A stretch of 38,601 nt of DNA from Gammaproteobacteria bacterium (GCA_025458675.1 JALORY010000007.1:1-38601), one strand, 5' to 3'; shown: positions 14,975-23,455, counted from the stretch's first letter. Notes: a model not told the origin generated them from the letters alone. Numbers and translations: made by a program.

Positions 14975-16226
14975 GGCGCCGGCTGTACGGGCGATCGTCC
15001 GTGCCGCCTTGAGCGGCCGCATGGCCGTGGCCGCCGTCATGGGGTTCGTCAGCGGTCTGCCGCTGCTGCTCACGGGCTCCGTGCTGCAGGCCTGGATGCG
15101 GCAGGAGGGCGTGGACCTGTCGACCATCGGCCTGTTCGCGCTGGTCGGTCTGCCGTACACGCTGAAGTTCGTCTGGGCGCCGCTGTTCGACCGCTATGTT
15201 CCGCTCGCGCTCGGCCGCCGCCGCGGCTGGCTGCTGCTCGTCCAGGGCGCGCTGATCGGCGCCCTGCTGCTGCTCGCCGGCTCGAGCCCCGCCACGGCCC
15301 CGGCAGGCGTCGCCGTGGCCGCCCTGCTCGTGACCTTCTTCTCGGCGAGCCAGGACATCGTGATCGACGCCTACCGGCGCGAGTCCCTCGCCGACGACGA
15401 GCAGGGGCTCGGCGCCGCGCTCTACGTCAACGGCTACCGGGTCGGCATGCTGCTGGCCTCCGGGGGCGGCCTCATCCTGGCCGACCACTGGTCCTTCACC
15501 GCGGTGTACGTCTTCATGGCGGCGTGCATGGGCGTCGGGGTCGTCACGACCCTGCTCGCCCCCGAGCCGGGCTCGGCCGCCGGCCGCCCCGGCACCCTGC
15601 GCGACGCGGTCGTCGAGCCCTTCCTCGACTACTTCCGGCGACCGGACGCGATCGCCATCCTCGCGTTCATCCTGCTCTACAAGATCGGCGACGCGATGGC
15701 CGCGCACATGACCACCCCGTTCTACCTCGACCTCGGGTTCTCGAAGACCGAGATCGGCACCGTGGTCAAGCTGTTCGGCTTCTGGGCGACCGTCCTCGGC
15801 GGCCTCGCCGGCGGGGTCGTGATCCTGCGGATCGGGGTCGTGCGGGCGCTCTGGGGCTTCGGGATCCTTCAGGGGGTCTCGACGGCCGCCTTCGCCGGCC
15901 TCGCGGTGATCGGGCACGACCTGGTCGCCCTGGCCGTGGTCATCGCCTTCGAGAACCTGAGCAGCGGCTTGGGCACCGCGGCCTACGTCGCGTTCATGGC
16001 GCTGTTGACCAACCGACGCTTCACCGCCACCCAGTACGCGCTGCTCTCGAGCCTCATGGGCGTCCCGAGGGTGCTCGCGGCGGCGCCGACCGGCTGGCTC
16101 GCGGATCAGCTGGGCTGGGCGACCTTCTTCGTCTGCTGCGCGTTCGCCGCCCTGCCGGGCCTGTGGGTGCTCGCCCGACTGCAGCGTCGGGGCGCGTTGC
16201 CGCGCCACGCGGAGGCCGTCGCGTGA
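14958..16226 (+). CDS. AmpG-like muropeptide permease (MFS)
   Basis: A 422-residue major facilitator protein with about twelve hydrophobic segments. AmpG imports GlcNAc-anhydroMurNAc peptides released from the cell wall for recycling. Family features include GFVSGLPLLLTGSVLQAW near the N-terminus, LVGLPYTLKFVWAPLFDRY, the A-helix/D-helix loop LGRRRGWLL, the intramembrane SASQDIVIDAYRRE segment and RFTATQYALLSSL in the last third. The start is ATG at 14958, overlapping the exonuclease gene by 17 bases. The GTG start of the following gene overlaps its stop. Substrate specificity is inferred from the family. The peptidoglycan genes ldtD and mepK lie close by on the other strand. Confidence 0.88.
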   Translation: MTGRSEAPAVRAIVRAALSGRMAVAAVMGFVSGLPLLLTGSVLQAWMRQEGVDLSTIGLFALVGLPYTLKFVWAPLFDRYVPLALGRRRGWLLLVQGALIGALLLLAGSSPATAPAGVAVAALLVTFFSASQDIVIDAYRRESLADDEQGLGAALYVNGYRVGMLLASGGGLILADHWSFTAVYVFMAACMGVGVVTTLLAPEPGSAAGRPGTLRDAVVEPFLDYFRRPDAIAILAFILLYKIGDAMAAHMTTPFYLDLGFSKTEIGTVVKLFGFWATVLGGLAGGVVILRIGVVRALWGFGILQGVSTAAFAGLAVIGHDLVALAVVIAFENLSSGLGTAAYVAFMALLTNRRFTATQYALLSSLMGVPRVLAAAPTGWLADQLGWATFFVCCAFAALPGLWVLARLQRRGALPRHAEAVA

Positions 16227-16906
16227 GCCTCGAGCTGATGCTGGCGAGCGTCTTCGTGGTCGGCCTGCTGGGCGGCGTGCACTGCGTCGGGATGTGCGGC
16301 GGCATTGCCGCGGCGCTCACCTTCGGTCTGCCGGCGGAACGGCAACGGCGGCCGGCCGCCCTGCTGCCGTTCCTGCTGGCCTACAACGCCGGCCGCATCG
16401 CGAGCTACGCGGTGGCCGGCGCGCTGATGGGCGGGGCAGGCACGCTGCTCTCGCGGCTCGTGCCCATCCAGCTCGCGCAGCGCGGCCTGCTGGTCCTCGC
16501 CGCCGCGTTCATGGTCCTGATGGGCCTCTATCTCGGCGGGTGGTGGGCGGGCCTCGCGCGGCTCGAGCAGGCGGGGGGTGTCCTCTGGCGTCGCATCGAG
16601 CCGCTCGGCCGCCATCTGCTGCCCGTGCAGCGCCCCGGGCAGGCGCTGGCTCTCGGCCTTCTGTGGGGCTGGCTGCCGTGCGGCCTCGTCTACAGCGTGC
16701 TCGTGTCGGCGGTCTCGGCGGGCGGCGCCTGGCAGGGGGCGCTGGTCATGCTCGCCTTCGGTCTGGGGACGCTCCCGAACCTCGTCGCCATGGGCGCCGC
16801 CGCGGGGGCGATCGCCCGCTTCGCGCGTCGCGAGTGGGTCCGCAGGGCCGCGGGCGCCGCCGTGCTGCTCTTCGGTCTGTGGACCCTCTGGGCCGCGTTC
16901 GCCTGA
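16223..16906 (+). CDS. DsbD_2 / TauE-SafE-like membrane protein
   Basis: A 227-residue protein with six hydrophobic segments. Near the N-terminus is the motif GGVHCVGMCGG (H20, C21, C25), and in the second half GWLPCGLVY (P152-C153). This is the pattern of the cytochrome c biogenesis protein transmembrane region family, often annotated sulfite exporter TauE/SafE. Members frequently accompany cbb3 oxidase or copper-related genes, where they are thought to move metal or reducing equivalents. No such genes are in this window. The start is GTG at 16223, overlapping the AmpG stop by four bases. It converges on the DUF4426 gene with only four bases between the stops and no terminator visible. Confidence 0.8.
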   Translation: MSLELMLASVFVVGLLGGVHCVGMCGGIAAALTFGLPAERQRRPAALLPFLLAYNAGRIASYAVAGALMGGAGTLLSRLVPIQLAQRGLLVLAAAFMVLMGLYLGGWWAGLARLEQAGGVLWRRIEPLGRHLLPVQRPGQALALGLLWGWLPCGLVYSVLVSAVSAGGAWQGALVMLAFGLGTLPNLVAMGAAAGAIARFARREWVRRAAGAAVLLFGLWTLWAAFA

Positions 16907-16910
16907 TCGT

Positions 16911-17348
16911 TCAACGCGTGTAGAAGTCCTGGCTGAGCTCCACGGCATAGGTCGCGTCCGCCCCCTGCGGCCGCACCTTGACGTCGAAGCGCAGCGTCTC
17001 CGCGTGCTCCACGGGGAACTCGCCGAGGTAGTAGATCGCCTGTCCCTCGCGCACTTCGCGCATCGCGATCTCGCGGACCTGGCCCTGCAGGTTGCGCGAC
17101 GTCGCCTGCACCTGTGCCGTCGCGGCCGCGCCCGGGCCGCCGGGCGCGTCGCGGATCACGGTGACGTTGAGCAGGCCCCGGCTCGGACTGCGCTGGATCC
17201 CGTGACTGCGCGCAACCTCGGGGGTCAGCGTGCTGGTGGGCACGGCGTTGTGGTGGATGGTGTAACCGGGGACCCGGGTGCTGTTCTCGGCCAGCGCAGG
17301 CCCGAGCCCCGCCGCGAGCAGCAGCCCCAAGAGAATCCGCTTCGTCAT
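16911..17348 (-). CDS. DUF4426 exported protein
   Basis: A 145-residue periplasmic protein of unknown function with a signal peptide ending near A20 (LLGLLLAAGLGPALA). The body carries the family hallmark HHNAVPTSTLTPEVARSHG followed by RGLLNVTVI, and ends AVELSQDFYTR. In Pseudomonas the DUF4426 gene follows metW-metX downstream of yggT-proC. Here it follows the saccharopine-dehydrogenase-like gene by 90 bases on the same strand. No catalytic residues are evident. Confidence 0.88.
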   Translation of the reverse strand: MTKRILLGLLLAAGLGPALAENSTRVPGYTIHHNAVPTSTLTPEVARSHGIQRSPSRGLLNVTVIRDAPGGPGAAATAQVQATSRNLQGQVREIAMREVREGQAIYYLGEFPVEHAETLRFDVKVRPQGADATYAVELSQDFYTR

Positions 17349-17438
17349 CCGCGTGCTCCTTCGACGTCTTCGCTCGGGCCGAGTGTAGCCGGTCCCCGGC
17401 GGTCGGGTGGCGGGGCCCGGGAGGACGGCGGGCCGGCG

Positions 17439-18791
17439 TCACACGCTTGCGGCGTCGCGGACGCTCTCGAACAGGTCGATGTCCCAGGCCGCCAGGTCGC
17501 GACGCACGGCGTAGACGCGGGCGGGGGACAGGAGACCGGCCAGGTCCTCGCCCGTCAGGACGCCCCGGAGAGACCCGGGGACTTCCCAGCCGTGACCCAG
17601 GGAGTGCCAGGCCAGGATCGCGGCGCCGACTGCCGTGGGGTACGAGATGTACGTGGCGCCGGCGTACGGCGTGTCCAGCAGACCGCGGTAGCGCAGGTAG
17701 CTGAGGCCCACGGTCTCGATGAGGGTCTGACGCTCGTTGCGCACCGACTCGCTGACGCGGATCTCCGCGGCGGCACAGAAGTGGGTGCGGCGGATCACGC
17801 CGGAGCGCAGGTAGTCCTCGATGCGCCGCGGCTTCTTCATGCCGGGCATCACGGCACGCACGACGGCCTCCACGGTCAGCCCGGGCTGACCGTCCACCGT
17901 CGACTTGGACAGCAGGTTGAGCTGGTGCAGGGCTTTGATCAGCTCCACCTCCGAGCCCCCCGTGTAGACGCCGATGGAGCCGATCTCCGGGAAGCTGCGG
18001 TGCAGGGAGAGCAGCTCCTCCTGGTACAGCGGGTACTGACGCGTGGGCTCGACCTCGTGCGGGAAGCGGTAGTCGCGCGCCGCGGTGAAGGGGGGGTGGA
18101 CGACCATCCGCCCGCGCGACAGCTGCAGCGGGTGCTGGGACAGCTCGTCGAGCGCGACGACCGGGGACCAGGAGAAGATCACCGCGTCGGCGTCGATGTC
18201 CTCGAGCAGGTAGAGGTCGATGCTCTCGATCTGCAGGTCCTTCCGCCCTGCCGCCTTGAGGTGGTGGACGTGCTCGCCGACGAGGAAGTTGGTGATGCCC
18301 GGCGAGATGCCCATGTTGATCAGCGCCGCGACGCCCCGCTCGCGCAGCGCGGCGTCGTGGTCGTACTGGGCGAAGGTGAGGGTGCGGGTCGTCCTCTCGT
18401 CGTACATGTCCGAGGCCAGGTCCAGCGTGTGGGCGCCCACGCGCAGGCCGAGCTCGATGATCGGGCCGTTGAAGGTCGGGACGGCCGCGTTGACCAGTAG
18501 GGTGGCCCCCGCCAGCTGCGCGTCGAACGGCGCAGCGAGCGCAAAGATCGGCTCGAAGCCGGCCACGCCGATCAGCTCGACCCGGTCCATGAAGGTCTCG
18601 GCGTGGTAGAGCGCGTCCCGTGCGCCTGCGGGGTCGACGGTGTAGACGCGGAAGCGCACCGGCACCCCGTCGCGCTCCGCGAGCTCGGCGAGGCAGATCA
18701 GCAGGCTCGAGCCGACGGCGCCGAGGCCGAAGAAGACGATGGTGACCGCCGGCGGGTTGACGGTGCCGCCGGGCTCGCGTGGGCTGGTCAT
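17439..18791 (-). CDS. saccharopine dehydrogenase-like NAD(P)-binding protein
   Basis: A 450-residue soluble protein. The N-terminal Rossmann fold begins VTIVFFGLGAVGSSLL, with the dinucleotide glycines in FGLGAVGSS (21-29), and an acidic residue follows the second strand (YTVDPAG). Further family-like segments are ATLLVNAAVPTFNGPIIELG, ALINMGISPGITNFLVGE (a saccharopine dehydrogenase-type pattern) and GATYISYPTAVGA near the C-terminus. It differs from homospermidine synthase and from carboxynorspermidine dehydrogenase as I remember them, so the substrate is left open. The start ATG at 18791 is the first good one; residues 1-14 are probably disordered. It follows the dynamin-like gene by 58 bases on the same strand and is likely co-expressed with it. 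Confidence 0.75.
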   Translation of the reverse strand: MTSPREPGGTVNPPAVTIVFFGLGAVGSSLLICLAELAERDGVPVRFRVYTVDPAGARDALYHAETFMDRVELIGVAGFEPIFALAAPFDAQLAGATLLVNAAVPTFNGPIIELGLRVGAHTLDLASDMYDERTTRTLTFAQYDHDAALRERGVAALINMGISPGITNFLVGEHVHHLKAAGRKDLQIESIDLYLLEDIDADAVIFSWSPVVALDELSQHPLQLSRGRMVVHPPFTAARDYRFPHEVEPTRQYPLYQEELLSLHRSFPEIGSIGVYTGGSEVELIKALHQLNLLSKSTVDGQPGLTVEAVVRAVMPGMKKPRRIEDYLRSGVIRRTHFCAAAEIRVSESVRNERQTLIETVGLSYLRYRGLLDTPYAGATYISYPTAVGAAILAWHSLGHGWEVPGSLRGVLTGEDLAGLLSPARVYAVRRDLAAWDIDLFESVRDAASV

Positions 18792-18849
18792 GGGGCTCCT
18801 TTCACGGGTGACTGATCGCGGGCGCGGCGGTCGGCCCGCGAGGCGTGGG

Positions 18850-20835
18850 TCAGGCCGTGGCGGGCCGGGCGTCGGGCTCGCGGTCCCGCGCGTCGACGAC
18901 CGACGGGGGGGTGCAGAGGCGGTCCAGGCGTCGGCGCACGCGGTCCAGCACGCGGGCCTGGTGCTCGAGGACGCGCACGTCGTAGGCGAGCGTCGCGAGA
19001 CGCTGCTTGAGCTCGCTGCGCGAGCGGCCGGCCTCGCGCAGGTCCTCCACCTGACGCAGCAGCGCCTCGCGCCGGTTGCGCATGGCGTGCTGCAGCGGCT
19101 CGAGCGCGATCTCCAGCCAGCGCGACACCTCGTCGTGGGCGCTGCGGAAGATGTCCCGCGCGCGGCTGAGGATCGTGCGGAAGTAGCGGCGCACGACGAA
19201 GTGCTGCTCCGTGAGGAGCATCTTCGGGCTGCGGCGGAAGGCCTCGGCCTCCTTGTGCAGCAGGTCGAGCTCCACCTGGTGCCGCATCAGCGAGAACATC
19301 GTGGGCAGCGACACCTCGACGCCGTGGTCGACCTGGAAGCGCCGGTACAGGCCGCGCAGCAGCTTGCGGGCCTCGTGCGTCTGGTCGCTCACGGAGCGCA
19401 TCGTGAGGCGCAGCTCCTCGATCAGGGTCCGCATCGAGCTGCTGAGCCCCGGCGTCGTCCAGGCGCCCACCATGGCGCGCCGCGAGCTGTCGAGCAGGTC
19501 GTCGATGCGCTGCGGGTCGAGCGCGGTCGCGAGCTGCGCCGCCCGCTCGCGGAACGCGGCGGACTGCTGCTCGAAGACCGTCGCGTTCGCCTCGTAGGAC
19601 TCCTTGTCGCGCTGCGCCCGCCGGTAGAGCAGGGTGATGGCGTTCTCGCTCTGGTCCTCGAGCTCGGCGAGCTCCGCGTGCTGGCGCCGCGTCGAGGAGA
19701 GCTTCGCGCCCAGGATCGAGCGCACGGTCTCGAGGGCGTCGGTGACCTCGCGCGCCACCTCGTTGTGGATGATCTCGTGCTTCGCGGCGAGCAGTCGCGA
19801 CCCGAGCGCCGTCTCGAGCGCGGGGAGCCCCGCGCGGTGCGCGAGCACGCCGTCGGACGTGCGGTGGGCGAGCAGCCCTTTCTGCGCCGAGGCCGGGAAG
19901 ATGCGGTCGATATCGAGGTTGAGCAGACGCGCGACGTCGCGGCGCTGGCGGGCGATCGTGCGCTCGATCTCGAGCGGCGAGCGCAGCTCGTCCCAGAGCG
20001 TGTCGGTCTTGTTGAGCACGACCATCAGGCCGTTGTCGCCGCGCTTGGGTCCGCGCACGCACTGCTGCCACATCTCGAGGTCGGAGCGCGTGACGCCGGT
20101 GTCCGCGGCGAGGATGAACAGGATCGCCTGGGCCGACGGCAGCAGCTGGTAGGTCAGCTCGGGCTCGTGCCCGACGGCGTTGAGGCCAGGCGTGTCGAGG
20201 ATGGTCAGGCCGCGCTGCAGCAGCGGGTGAGGGACGTTGACCAGCGCGTGGCGCCAGCGCGGGATCTCGACGATGCCGAGCCGGCCGGACAGGTCTTCCT
20301 CGGCGAGGCGCGGGTGGAACAGGCCGAGCTGCACGGCCTCGGCGGGCGAGACGTGCCGCGTCGCGGTGAGCTCGCGCATCACCTCCGCGGCGTGGTCGGG
20401 CTCGGAGAGGTTCAGCTCGAACTCCACCCAGCGCGACGGCGTGCGGCGCAGATCCGCGAGGGAGATCTCGTCGAGCCGGGTCTCGACCGGCAGGAGACGC
20501 AGATAGGGCTTCGCCGCCTTGGGGTCGTGGAAGATCTCGGTGGGGCACATCGTCGTGCGCCCCGCGTCCGTTGGCAGCAGCCGGAAGCCGTAGTCCGGGA
20601 AGAACAGCGCGTTGATGAGCTCGGTCTTGCCGCGCGAGAACTCGCCGACCACGGCGACGGTGATGCGGTCCTTGCCCAGGAGGTCGAGGCTGCGCTGGAT
20701 CGCGCGGTGGGCCTCTGCGGTGTAGAGCCCGAGTTTCTGCAGCCAGGGCTGAAGGCGGGTGATGTAGGCGACGAGCCGCCGCTTCCACTCGTCGTAGGTG
20801 TCGAGCTGCAGTGGGAGCCGGCTAGGCGTCGTCAC
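18850..20835 (-). CDS. bacterial dynamin-like GTPase
   Basis: A 661-residue large GTPase. The G domain is complete: G1 VVGEFSRGKT (62-71), G2 threonines in GRTTMCPTE (94-95), G3 DTPGL (214-218) and G4 NKTD (275-278). After it come long, charged, helix-rich segments (about 340-640), the arrangement expected for the neck and trunk of dynamin-like proteins. There is no clear transmembrane paddle. Bacterial dynamins remodel or protect membranes; several are implicated in membrane repair or phage defence, but nothing here proves that. The start is GTG at 20835 (MTTPSRLPLQ), with a sigma-70-like promoter about 30 bases upstream. It lies in a gap of 52 bases after yggU, with an AT-rich intergenic stretch unlike the rest of the operon. 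No partner dynamin gene is adjacent; most bacterial dynamins come in pairs. Confidence 0.88.
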   Translation of the reverse strand: MTTPSRLPLQLDTYDEWKRRLVAYITRLQPWLQKLGLYTAEAHRAIQRSLDLLGKDRITVAVVGEFSRGKTELINALFFPDYGFRLLPTDAGRTTMCPTEIFHDPKAAKPYLRLLPVETRLDEISLADLRRTPSRWVEFELNLSEPDHAAEVMRELTATRHVSPAEAVQLGLFHPRLAEEDLSGRLGIVEIPRWRHALVNVPHPLLQRGLTILDTPGLNAVGHEPELTYQLLPSAQAILFILAADTGVTRSDLEMWQQCVRGPKRGDNGLMVVLNKTDTLWDELRSPLEIERTIARQRRDVARLLNLDIDRIFPASAQKGLLAHRTSDGVLAHRAGLPALETALGSRLLAAKHEIIHNEVAREVTDALETVRSILGAKLSSTRRQHAELAELEDQSENAITLLYRRAQRDKESYEANATVFEQQSAAFRERAAQLATALDPQRIDDLLDSSRRAMVGAWTTPGLSSSMRTLIEELRLTMRSVSDQTHEARKLLRGLYRRFQVDHGVEVSLPTMFSLMRHQVELDLLHKEAEAFRRSPKMLLTEQHFVVRRYFRTILSRARDIFRSAHDEVSRWLEIALEPLQHAMRNRREALLRQVEDLREAGRSRSELKQRLATLAYDVRVLEHQARVLDRVRRRLDRLCTPPSVVDARDREPDARPATA

Positions 20836-20862
20836 GGTTTGGCGTCTCTTCAGGCTGCGTTA

Positions 20863-20891
20863 TTCATAGAGCAGTTTTTCAAACATTTCAA
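20863..20891 (-). promoter_or_regulatory. sigma-70-like promoter of the dynamin-like gene
   Basis: On the minus strand TTGAAA (20891-20886), a 17-base spacer and TATGAA (20868-20863). This is a good box pair for a GC-rich genome, in one of its few AT-rich stretches (20836-20910). The -35 box overlaps the yggU stop codon (20890-20888), so the dynamin and saccharopine-dehydrogenase-like genes can be transcribed separately from yggS-proC-yggT-yggU. Confidence 0.55.
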
Positions 20892-21208
20892 TCGGTTTTA
20901 AAAAAATGCGCCCAATCCGCATCAGCTTCCGTCAAAGAGCCGGCGCGGCGCCCGGGCCGGCGTACGCGCACCTGCTTGTCCCGGCCCGTCTCGCCACGCT
21001 CGAGGGTCACGTCCGCCGGGGGGACGCCGAAGGCTTCCGCGAGGAATCGGAGCAGGTGGGCGTTGGCCTTGCCGTCGACCGGCGGGGCACTGACCCGCAC
21101 GCGCAGGCGGTCGCCCTGCGGCCCTGCGATCTCGTTGCGGGAGGCGCGAGGCTGGACGCGCAACTGCAGGACGAGGTCCTCGCCGTCGCGCCGCCACCAG
21201 CCGGGCAT
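20888..21208 (-). CDS. yggU: DUF167 family protein YggU
   Basis: A 106-residue small protein of the DUF167/YggU family, function unknown. The body shows the family pattern LQLRVQPRASRNEI (14-27), LRVRVSAPPVDGKANAHLL (35-53) and the C-terminal GETGRDKQVRV (72-82). The start is ATG at 21208, whose A is the last base of the yggT stop (TGATG overlap), so translation is coupled. The last residues (DWAHFFKTD) extend a little beyond the usual fold. In gammaproteobacteria yggU normally follows yggT, as here. Confidence 0.93.
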   Translation of the reverse strand: MPGWWRRDGEDLVLQLRVQPRASRNEIAGPQGDRLRVRVSAPPVDGKANAHLLRFLAEAFGVPPADVTLERGETGRDKQVRVRRPGRRAGSLTEADADWAHFFKTD

Positions 21209-21786
21209 CAGAACGGGCTGCCGGTCAGTCGGGCAAGGGGGGGGACGATCAGCATCTTCGCGAGGACGAGGGCGACCGCGGCGAGCATCGGGGTGAGGTC
21301 GAAGCCGCCCAGGGGCGGGACGAGCCGGCGCAGCGGCTGCAGCACGGGGCGGGTGAGGTCGCGCAGCACGACGGACGCGGGGCTGTACGGGTCCGGGTTC
21401 ACCCAGCTCAGCAGCGCCTGGGCGATCACGGCGAACAGGAAGATGTTGAGCACGAGCGCGAGCAGCTCGGGCACGGCCCAGGCCAGCGGCGCGAGGGCCG
21501 GGAAGCTCGCGCCGAGGATCGCGGCGAGCAGCCCGAGCTCGATTGCGGCGAGGACCCACGCGAGCGCGATCGACGCGACGTCGAGCCCCCAGAGGCCGGG
21601 AATCACCCGCCGCAGGGGCCGCAGCACCGGCGTCGTCAGCTTCACCACGAACTGCGACAGCGGGTTGTAGAAGTCCGCGCGCAGCACCTGCAGCAGGAAC
21701 CGCAGGACCACCACCAGGACGTAGAAGCCGAAGGTGACCTGGACGAGGAAGGCCAGCGGGTCGGTGAAGTAGCTGCTGTCGAACAT
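21208..21786 (-). CDS. yggT: YggT family membrane protein
   Basis: A 192-residue inner-membrane protein with two tandem YggT domains. Each has two hydrophobic helices and a conserved cytoplasmic motif: NPLSQFVVKLTTPVLRPLRR in the first, SPASVVLRDLTRPVLQPLRR in the second. The function is not settled; E. coli YggT has been linked to osmotic stress, and homologues to cell division and chloroplast nucleoid or photosystem biogenesis. The start is ATG at 21786, sharing one base with the proC stop; yggU overlaps its own stop the same way. Confidence 0.95.
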   Translation of the reverse strand: MFDSSYFTDPLAFLVQVTFGFYVLVVVLRFLLQVLRADFYNPLSQFVVKLTTPVLRPLRRVIPGLWGLDVASIALAWVLAAIELGLLAAILGASFPALAPLAWAVPELLALVLNIFLFAVIAQALLSWVNPDPYSPASVVLRDLTRPVLQPLRRLVPPLGGFDLTPMLAAVALVLAKMLIVPPLARLTGSPF

Positions 21787-22613
21787 CAGGACTTCCCGAG
21801 CAGGTCGGACAGCTCCACGGAGCGGTCGCGGGCGGCGGTGAGCGCCTCGGCGAACAGGCGGTGGAGCCCGCCGCGCTCGAAGACGGCGATCGCCCGCTCG
21901 GTCGTGCCGCCGGGGGACGTGACGCGCCGGCGCAGATTGGCCGGCTCCTCGTCGCTCTCGATCGCCATCCGGGCGGTGCCGAGCGCCGTCTGCAGGGTGA
22001 GCAGCCGGGCCGTGTCGACCGGCAGCCCGAGATCGACCGCGGCCTGCTCCATCGCCTCCATGACGAGGAAGAAATAGGCCGGGCCGCTCCCCGAGAGGGC
22101 GGTGACGGCGTCGAGCAGGGCCTCGTCGTCCACCCACCGGGTCAATCCCACGGCGCGCAGGATGGACTCGGCGAGGTCGCGCTGATCGCCGCTCACCTCG
22201 GGCGCCGCGTGCAGGACGGTCGCGCCGGCGCCGATCATGGCCGGCGTGTTCGGCATCGTGCGCACGAGGGCGACGCCGCCGCCCAGCCACTCCTGCAGGG
22301 CGGCCTCGCGGATGCCGGCGGCGACGGAGATGACCAGGGGCCGGCTGGCCTGCACCTGCGGCGCGATGCCGCGCGCGACCGCCTGGAGTACCTGGGGCTT
22401 GACCGCCAGGACCACGACGCCGGCCCCGTCGAGCGCCGCGCCGTTGTCGGCCGTGGTGCGCACGCCGGTGCGGCGGGCGAGCGCGTCGAGCTGCGCCTCG
22501 TTGGGGTCGGCGGCGACGATCCGCGCGGGATCGTGGCCGTCCGTCACGAGTCCACGGATCAGGCTGCCGGCCATGTTGCCGGCGCCGATGAAGGCGAGAG
22601 TCGGTTGGCTCAT
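21786..22613 (-). CDS. proC: pyrroline-5-carboxylate reductase
   Basis: Catalyses the last step of proline synthesis, reducing pyrroline-5-carboxylate with NAD(P)H. The 275-residue product has the N-terminal Rossmann motif FIGAGNMAGSL (8-18), VLAVKPQVL, the MPNTPAMIGAG segment, and the dimerisation/active-site region ALSGSGPAYFFLVMEAM and VTSPGGTTERAI. The start is ATG at 22613. It lies 34 bases downstream of yggS and overlaps yggT by one base, the standard yggS-proC-yggT-yggU cluster. Confidence 0.97.
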   Translation of the reverse strand: MSQPTLAFIGAGNMAGSLIRGLVTDGHDPARIVAADPNEAQLDALARRTGVRTTADNGAALDGAGVVVLAVKPQVLQAVARGIAPQVQASRPLVISVAAGIREAALQEWLGGGVALVRTMPNTPAMIGAGATVLHAAPEVSGDQRDLAESILRAVGLTRWVDDEALLDAVTALSGSGPAYFFLVMEAMEQAAVDLGLPVDTARLLTLQTALGTARMAIESDEEPANLRRRVTSPGGTTERAIAVFERGGLHRLFAEALTAARDRSVELSDLLGKS

Positions 22614-22647
22614 GTGGCGGGAGGAGTCTGCTGTGGCGGCCGCCAGT

Positions 22648-23355
22648 CTACCCCAGTCGGGCGCCCGCGCCGGCGGGTCGGGGGCCGAACAGCGCCGTCC
22701 CCACCCGAACGAGCGTGGCCCCCTCCACGATCGCCGCCTCGAGGTCGTCGGACATGCCCATGGACAGGGTGTCGAGCTCAAGTCCGCCCGCGCCGAGCCG
22801 ATCCCTCAGCTCGCGCAGGGCGCGGTACGGCGCGCGCTGCGCCTCGGGCGTTGCGGCCGGCGCGGGAATCGTCATGAGGCCGCGCAGGCGCAGGCGGGGC
22901 AGGGCGCTCACGGCGCGGGCGAGCTCCGCGACGGCCTCGGGAGACACGCCGCCTTTGGAGCGCTCGCCGCTGACGTTGACCTGGATGCAGACGTGGAGGG
23001 GAGGGAGATCGGGAGGACGCTGCTCGTTGAGGCGCCGGGCGTGGTGCAGGTCGGCGAGGCCGTGCACCCAGTGAAAACGCTCGGCGATGGGGCGCGTCTT
23101 GTTGGTCTGCACCCGCCCGATGTAGTGCCACTCGAGGTCGAGGCCCGCGAGCGCGGCCATCTTCGCCTCGGCCTCCTGGACGTAGTTCTCCCCGAAGGCA
23201 CGCTGGCCGAGCGCGCGCAGCGCGGCGAGGTCCTCGGGCGGTCGGGTCTTGCCCACGGCGAGCAGGCGCACCGAGTCCTCGGCCCTGCCGGCCGCGGCGG
23301 CTGCGGTCGCGATGCGCGCACGCACCGCCTGGAGTCGGTCAAACGGCTCGGACAT
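22648..23355 (-). CDS. yggS: YggS/PLPBP pyridoxal-phosphate homeostasis protein
   Basis: A 235-residue PLP-binding protein with no known enzymatic activity that buffers pyridoxal phosphate and influences amino-acid and keto-acid pools. The PLP lysine is in LLAVGKTRP. Further landmarks are FGENYVQEA, LEWHYIGRVQTNK, VCIQVNVSGERSKGG, LRGLMTIPA, LSMGMSDDLEAAI and TLVRVGTALFG. The start is ATG at 23355. It is the first gene of the yggS-proC-yggT-yggU operon and is divergent from pilT across 100 bases, as in Pseudomonas. Confidence 0.96.
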   Translation of the reverse strand: MSEPFDRLQAVRARIATAAAAAGRAEDSVRLLAVGKTRPPEDLAALRALGQRAFGENYVQEAEAKMAALAGLDLEWHYIGRVQTNKTRPIAERFHWVHGLADLHHARRLNEQRPPDLPPLHVCIQVNVSGERSKGGVSPEAVAELARAVSALPRLRLRGLMTIPAPAATPEAQRAPYRALRELRDRLGAGGLELDTLSMGMSDDLEAAIVEGATLVRVGTALFGPRPAGAGARLG

Positions 23356-23373
23356 GGGCAGCTGAGGACTGGA

Positions 23374-23379
23374 TATACT
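23374..23379 (+). promoter_or_regulatory. possible -10 box upstream of pilT
   Basis: TATACT lies 77 bases before the pilT start in the 100-base yggS-pilT gap. There is no good -35 box at 16-18 bases (GACATG is the nearest), so either an activator or another sigma factor is needed, or the match is chance. Confidence 0.25.
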
Positions 23380-23455
23380 TGAACCGTTTCGGGGGGACCG
23401 GGACCGCCCCGCCGCGGCCAGCGGCGCCGGGCGCTCGAACGAGGGAGGGGAAGTC

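Noticed and set aside
18739-20901. Plus-strand open frame of 720 codons antisense to the dynamin-like gene
   Set aside because: No domain, no plausible start, and biased composition. The minus-strand GTPase motifs G1 to G4 are complete.
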